NCBI GenBank assembly: GCA_947044365.1
Contig: OX345643.1
Coordinates: 3,064,501 to 3,128,500 of the forward strand
Direction: 5' to 3'
DNA from: Petrosia ficiformis
Lineage: Eukaryota; Porifera; Demospongiae; Haplosclerida; Petrosiidae
Length of the DNA stretch: 64,000 nucleotides
Of the stretch, positions 60,268-64,000 are shown in pieces (within the stretch, counting starts at the first letter, position 1; each line of letters begins with the position of its first letter). A program made the position numbers and the translations under genes. The notes under the pieces were generated by a model. It searched no databases. It saw nothing but the letters and a program-made list of their open reading frames with translations, and was not told where the DNA came from.

Positions 60268-60541
60268 CTCTGGTTAGTGATTTTTGCTCAAGTTTTTTTA
60301 TGTAAAATTTGTTGCTATTACGCTCTATTTTTATCCTAATGAAATGAAGTGCGTGCTATTTATAATAGATTGAAATAATAATAGTAATACTTTTCCCTAT
60401 GTGTACCGTGTCTTCATTCCACAAATGTATTTGTATAATTCATGTTGTGAGTATGATTATTTTCCCATGTCTCTGTTCTAGGCGGCCATTTTGTCATGGG
60501 CGTGGTTTTGTTGCCTGGGATACCTTTGAAGATCTGAACAC
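60268..60541. repeat. Second copy of a ~275-bp duplication inside piggyBac
   Basis: Matches 59867-60140 through CTCTG..GGTTAGTGA, TTTGTTGCT-TTACGCTC, TAGA-TAGATTGAAAT-ATAATAGT, CTATGTGTACTGTGTCTT (here CTATGTGTACCGTGTCTT) and CGGCCATTTTG..GTGG. Diverged by many substitutions, so old. Confidence 0.8.
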
Positions 60542-60794
60542 GTGTTTGATTTTTTGTAAAGAAGAACCAAGTTTGATCAATTTTTACCACTGTCAGGTAT
60601 GTTAGATGCTTGCTTTTGTTTCAAAAATTTGCAATGTTCTTTTCTGTTCTTGCTTACTGATTGTTTTATTTCTTGTATGTTTTGGTGATAATTTTTTACA
60701 TAAGAAAGGCAGTCATTGTAGCCTTATATGTGGTTGCTATATTGTTATATATAAATTCTTTTATGTGTTATAAAGTGTTTCTAAATATTGGTGT

Positions 60795-61245
60795 AACTAT
60801 ATTCAGCATGAAATATCCCTAGCAACTGCATATAAGCCTCTACATAACTAGGTAATTATATAACTATATTCTAACGCAAAATATCCCTAGCAACCACATA
60901 TAAGCCTCTATATAACTAGGTAATTATATAACTATATTCTAACATGAAATATCCCTATCAACCACATATAAGCCTCTATATAACTAGGTAATTATATAAC
61001 TATATTCTAACATGAAATATCCCTATCAACCACATATAAGCCTCTATATAACTAGGTAATTATATAACTATATTCTAACATGAAATATCCCTAGCAACCA
61101 CATATAGCCTCTATATAAATAGGTAATTATATAACTATATTCTAACATGAAATCTCCCTAGCAACCATATATAGCCTTTATATAACTAGGTAATTATATC
61201 CACTATATTCTAACATGAAATATCCCTAGCAACCACATATAATCA
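60795..61245. repeat. 68-bp minisatellite within the piggyBac element
   Basis: Six to seven units of CTATATTCTAACATGAAATA, TCCCTAGCAACCACATATAA and GCCTCTATATAACTAGGTAA then TTATATAA. It begins directly where the transposase C-terminal coding sequence stops (about 61250), so array growth probably replaced or displaced the 3' end of the gene. Confidence 0.93.
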
Positions 61246-61259
61246 CACACACACATAAT

Positions 61260-62635
61260 AATATTTCCGTGATTTAATTTCTATGTTCTAATATCCTCTG
61301 AGCTGATCATTTCGGTCTACTCCTCCCATTTTAGAATTGTAATTGACTATTTCGTCAGGGCATGTGATAGTGATGTTTGATCCTTCTTTCTGTTTACGTG
61401 AGATTGATGTTGTTGTCCCAAGAGAAGAGAATTTGTTGAGCAACAGCTAATTGGTTTTGTGTCTTGCCACACTACAATGGAGAGGTTTGCATTCCGGACT
61501 GACTGATGATCCCCTCTACTAGGTAGCCCAGTCTTAACAAGTTGTTTGAGAGTCGTTGGAAATCCTTTTCTATCTGACCTCATAGTACCGCAACTGTATG
61601 TCCTTCGCCTCAACAGATTAAGCATAAGGTCGATGCTGGTAAAATAATTGTTGAAGAATATGTGGTGGTAACGACAATAGTAATTTTCTGTCAAGTTCAT
61701 AACTACGTTCGCTGCCAGTCCTTTTTGAATTGTGTTTCCACACTTTCCCTCATAAACATTAAACTTGAGGACATATCCTGTATCGGCATCGGCAATCATC
61801 CAGATTTTGAAACCTCGCTTGATGGGTTTCTTCGGCATGTACTGTTTGATTGACGATCTTCCCTTATATTTCACCATAGCTTCGTCAACAGATAGATCGC
61901 GTCCGGGAATGAAAAGCTCATGACATTTCAAAGAGAGGTAAGTAAGGACTGGCTTAATCTTTTGTATTTTACTGTAGCCAGTTTCTCCATAAGATGGAAG
62001 ACACTCGTTATTGACAAAGTGTAAAAAACAATGGATGTCAAGAAATCGTGTTTGTTGGAAATTGGTCAGTAATTAAATACCTCGTCTTTCCGCCAGTAGT
62101 CCTTGATGGATGGAAGATTCACCATCCCCATCAGTATTAAAAACCCGAAGTAGGCATACATTTCCTCCACAGTTATTTTTTCCCATGTCTCGTATTTTTC
62201 TTGCAGGCAAAATTGGGCGTAGCGGTTAGTTTCCTCAACAATGGTGTCAACAAGCTCACCTGTGAATAGCAAAGTGAAAAGAGTGAGGATAGAGGTTGGT
62301 AATGAAATAGCTGGGTTTGGATCACTATTCCATTGAATGTTGTCAGAGCTATAGAGCAATGAAAGGTAACATAATAATCTAATGCTTTTATTTTATTTTA
62401 TTTCTTATTTTAGGGTAGCTTACGTTACACCAGCATATCGGCGAATGATTTCCTCCTCCGCATCTTCATCCTGAGTGCTTTCCTCCTCATCCTGAGTCAT
62501 GCTATCCTCCTCATGGCTAGAAACATCCTGTTGCACATTTGAAACCACAACCTCGTCAAATAAAGGTAAATCACTTGCATGTTGTTCGTCATCATTGGCA
62601 GGTATTGTGGAAGACAACGGACCATCTATTTCCAT
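61260..62635 (-). pseudogene. piggyBac transposase (DDE_Tnp_1_7), degraded
   Basis: Exon 1 (62635-62424) is the acidic N-terminus (EEDSMTQDEEESTQDEDAEE). A 75-base GT-AG intron (62423-62349) leads to the domain start (NRYAQF, KITVEEMYAYFGFLILMGM, IKDYWR). An in-frame TGA (62066-62068) and a frame change follow, then RFLDIHCFLHFVNN and the core in 61931-61347: DLSVDEAMVKYKGR (first Asp, codon 61884-61886), KRGFKIWMIADADTGYVL, and FFNNYFTS, where the second catalytic Asp should be but Asn is encoded (61650-61652). After another frame change near 61420 the region ITCPDEIVNYN..KMGGVDR carries the third Asp (61316-61318), followed by a TAG and loss of the C-terminus. Clearly inactive. Confidence 0.88.
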
Positions 62636-63231
62636 CTCACATTCATCACTAGGTATGATGGGTCATTTATCATAGTAATTTACTATTTTTACCCTTACGT
62701 CATATCTAGGTCAGAAACTTCATCGTCACTTCCATCACAACAGAATTCATCTAGTTTCTCGTCTTCAACAAGACTAATAATACTAGCAACAGTATACAGC
62801 TTTCCACTGCTTGAAGCCATTCCTATATTATATATTTATTATATATTATATATTTATTGTTACAATTTTTCTTATTTGTAATAATGATCATTAAACTCAC
62901 TTCTTTCCACAAGTTGCAAGGTAAAAAAACAGGTATTGCACTGTTGCACAGATCTTCCAACAACAAGAAGTGATGATAATACTAAGAGTACTGTTTGAGA
63001 GGTTTTCGTACTGAAAAGCACGGGTTTCAAAACACAAAGTAGCTGAGCAGCAAAAGAAAAGTAGACACAGAACACAAACTGTAGCTTCCACACACTGTAT
63101 CGCCTGTCAAACTAAAACGCAGTCGTAATTATTGCGCGCAACAGTTGCCTTGTCTTTGAGCGCGTTGTTCGACGCCTACGGTCGCTTGACGTTCGCGCGT
63201 CGTTCGACGTTTACAGGCGTTAAATAGTTAA

Positions 63232-63533
63232 AAAGGCAGATCATATGCTTATGATCTTCCATCAAACAATTCCAAGGCTATATACAAAAGAGCTCCTTGC
63301 ATGCAATGTTATTCACGCAACTGGATGTGTTTGATGGTGCTGGCCTTTATGAGCATCTTCATACTTTGGAATTGAGAACACAAATAGGTAGACATTGCCA
63401 TGGAACACATAATGTACTAGCACAACTAGCTCATAATCTTCAGACATGGCAAATCTTTTCTAAAAACACAATAGTGAATGTGATGGAGACACAAAGAGCT
63501 TTCTGAGGAGAGTGAACAAGCCTACTATACTAA
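63232..63533 (+). other. Unassigned ORF right of the piggyBac element
   Basis: An open frame runs 63297-63506 (FTQLDVFDGAGLYEHLHTLE, TQIGRHCHGTHNVLAQLAHN) to TGA, and extends upstream of the ATG without a clear exon border. The even use of polar residues is more protein-like than its surroundings, but I recognise no family. It may be an exon fragment or part of an older transposon. Confidence 0.25.
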
Positions 63534-64000
63534 TTACCCTCGCCGCGTAGCGTAGGCGGAAGGGTACGGTAATCGTTTTGTCTGTGTGTCTGTGTGTCTG
63601 TGTGTGTGTGTGTTAGCAATTTTTCTGGAAAAATAAAAACATTGACATTTCAAAAGGGGTACTGGTAGACTTCAAATTATACAAGGAAAAAAAATAACGT
63701 AGGAATTCTTCTTAAACCTTTCGGTTATAAAGTTATCACAATGTTTATAACTCACGGTTACTGTTTCCAGACTTGAGAAGACTCGTGGAGGCATCTGAAC
63801 ACATCAAAACATAACTACTCCTGTATCATGACTATCGCTAGCAAAGCACTACATAAAAGCAAACAGAATTTGGGTAGTGGTTGCTACAACATCGAGTACT
63901 GGCTCCAAGCATTCTCCATTACTTTCAAACTCCGCCTATTTCAATTTTTCAAAGTCATGTGCTGTGCACGTTACTCGAACGTCAGCAGTAAGAGCAGTTT
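63534..64000 (+). mobile_element. Family D copy, cut by the window edge
   Basis: Begins TTACCCTCGCCGCGTAGCGT then AGGCGGAAGGGTACGGTAAT and a (TG)n tract, the left-end signature seen at 56600. The right end is not in the window. Confidence 0.6.

Larger units (their letters stand above)
59677..63231 (-). mobile_element. piggyBac element, near full length, inactive
   Basis: TTAA at 59677-59680 and 63228-63231 is the target duplication expected of piggyBac. The terminal sequences are CTCTTTAACG on the left and, in complement, CTATTTAACG on the right (9 of 10 match). The transposase gene lies on the minus strand at 61260-62635. The left part holds a tandem duplication (about 59867-60140 and 60268-60541) and a minisatellite (60795-61245). 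The right end has CGACG-rich subterminal repeats (TTCGACG, GTTCGACG, at 63165-63210). Confidence 0.82.

Overview
This is a stretch of AT-rich animal nuclear DNA. The genes are split by many GT-AG introns, the coding exons are short (about 40-240 bases), and microsatellites, minisatellites and DNA-transposon debris fill the introns. The gene set (lysosomal alpha-mannosidase, ACTR8, a CD225 membrane protein, URB1) is metazoan. A non-bilaterian such as a sponge is my best guess, but the sequence alone does not prove the species or phylum.

Layout. 1-11279 (minus): the 5' two-thirds of the actin-related protein 8 gene (ACTR8), ten exons, running off the left edge. 11280-11436: a short head-to-head promoter gap. 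11437-20702 (plus): a five-exon proline-rich CD225 (dispanin-type) two-pass membrane protein. Its large third intron holds a complete TIR-flanked mobile element (16327-18877) with a broken gene I do not recognise. 20703-24483: mostly non-coding, with a clean 422-bp hAT-type MITE. 24484-26466 (minus): a probable Ig-like cell-surface receptor. 27324-52652 (plus): a complete 24-exon lysosomal alpha-mannosidase gene (987 residues; every splice phase checked and consistent). Its introns contain a tyrosine-recombinase (Crypton-like) element, a cluster of palindromic elements sitting in (TA)n tracts, a long-TIR element with its own ORF, several MITE families and minisatellites. 54537-58164 (minus): the last five exons of URB1, convergent with the mannosidase gene. 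58590-64000: transposon-dominated, with a decayed hAT-like zinc-finger remnant and a near full-length but dead piggyBac element (59677-63231) bounded by TTAA.

The host genes act in separate places: chromatin remodelling (ACTR8), membrane/endosome (CD225), lysosome (mannosidase), nucleolus (URB1) and cell surface (Ig-like protein). No operon-like cooperation is suggested. The most unusual material is in the mobile elements: an uncharacterised TIR element encoding a Tudor-like C-terminus, a tyrosine-recombinase ORF lying between inverted repeats inside (TA)n, and the palindromes around it that share (TA)n flanks and a TATATTT-CCATATA-like internal motif.
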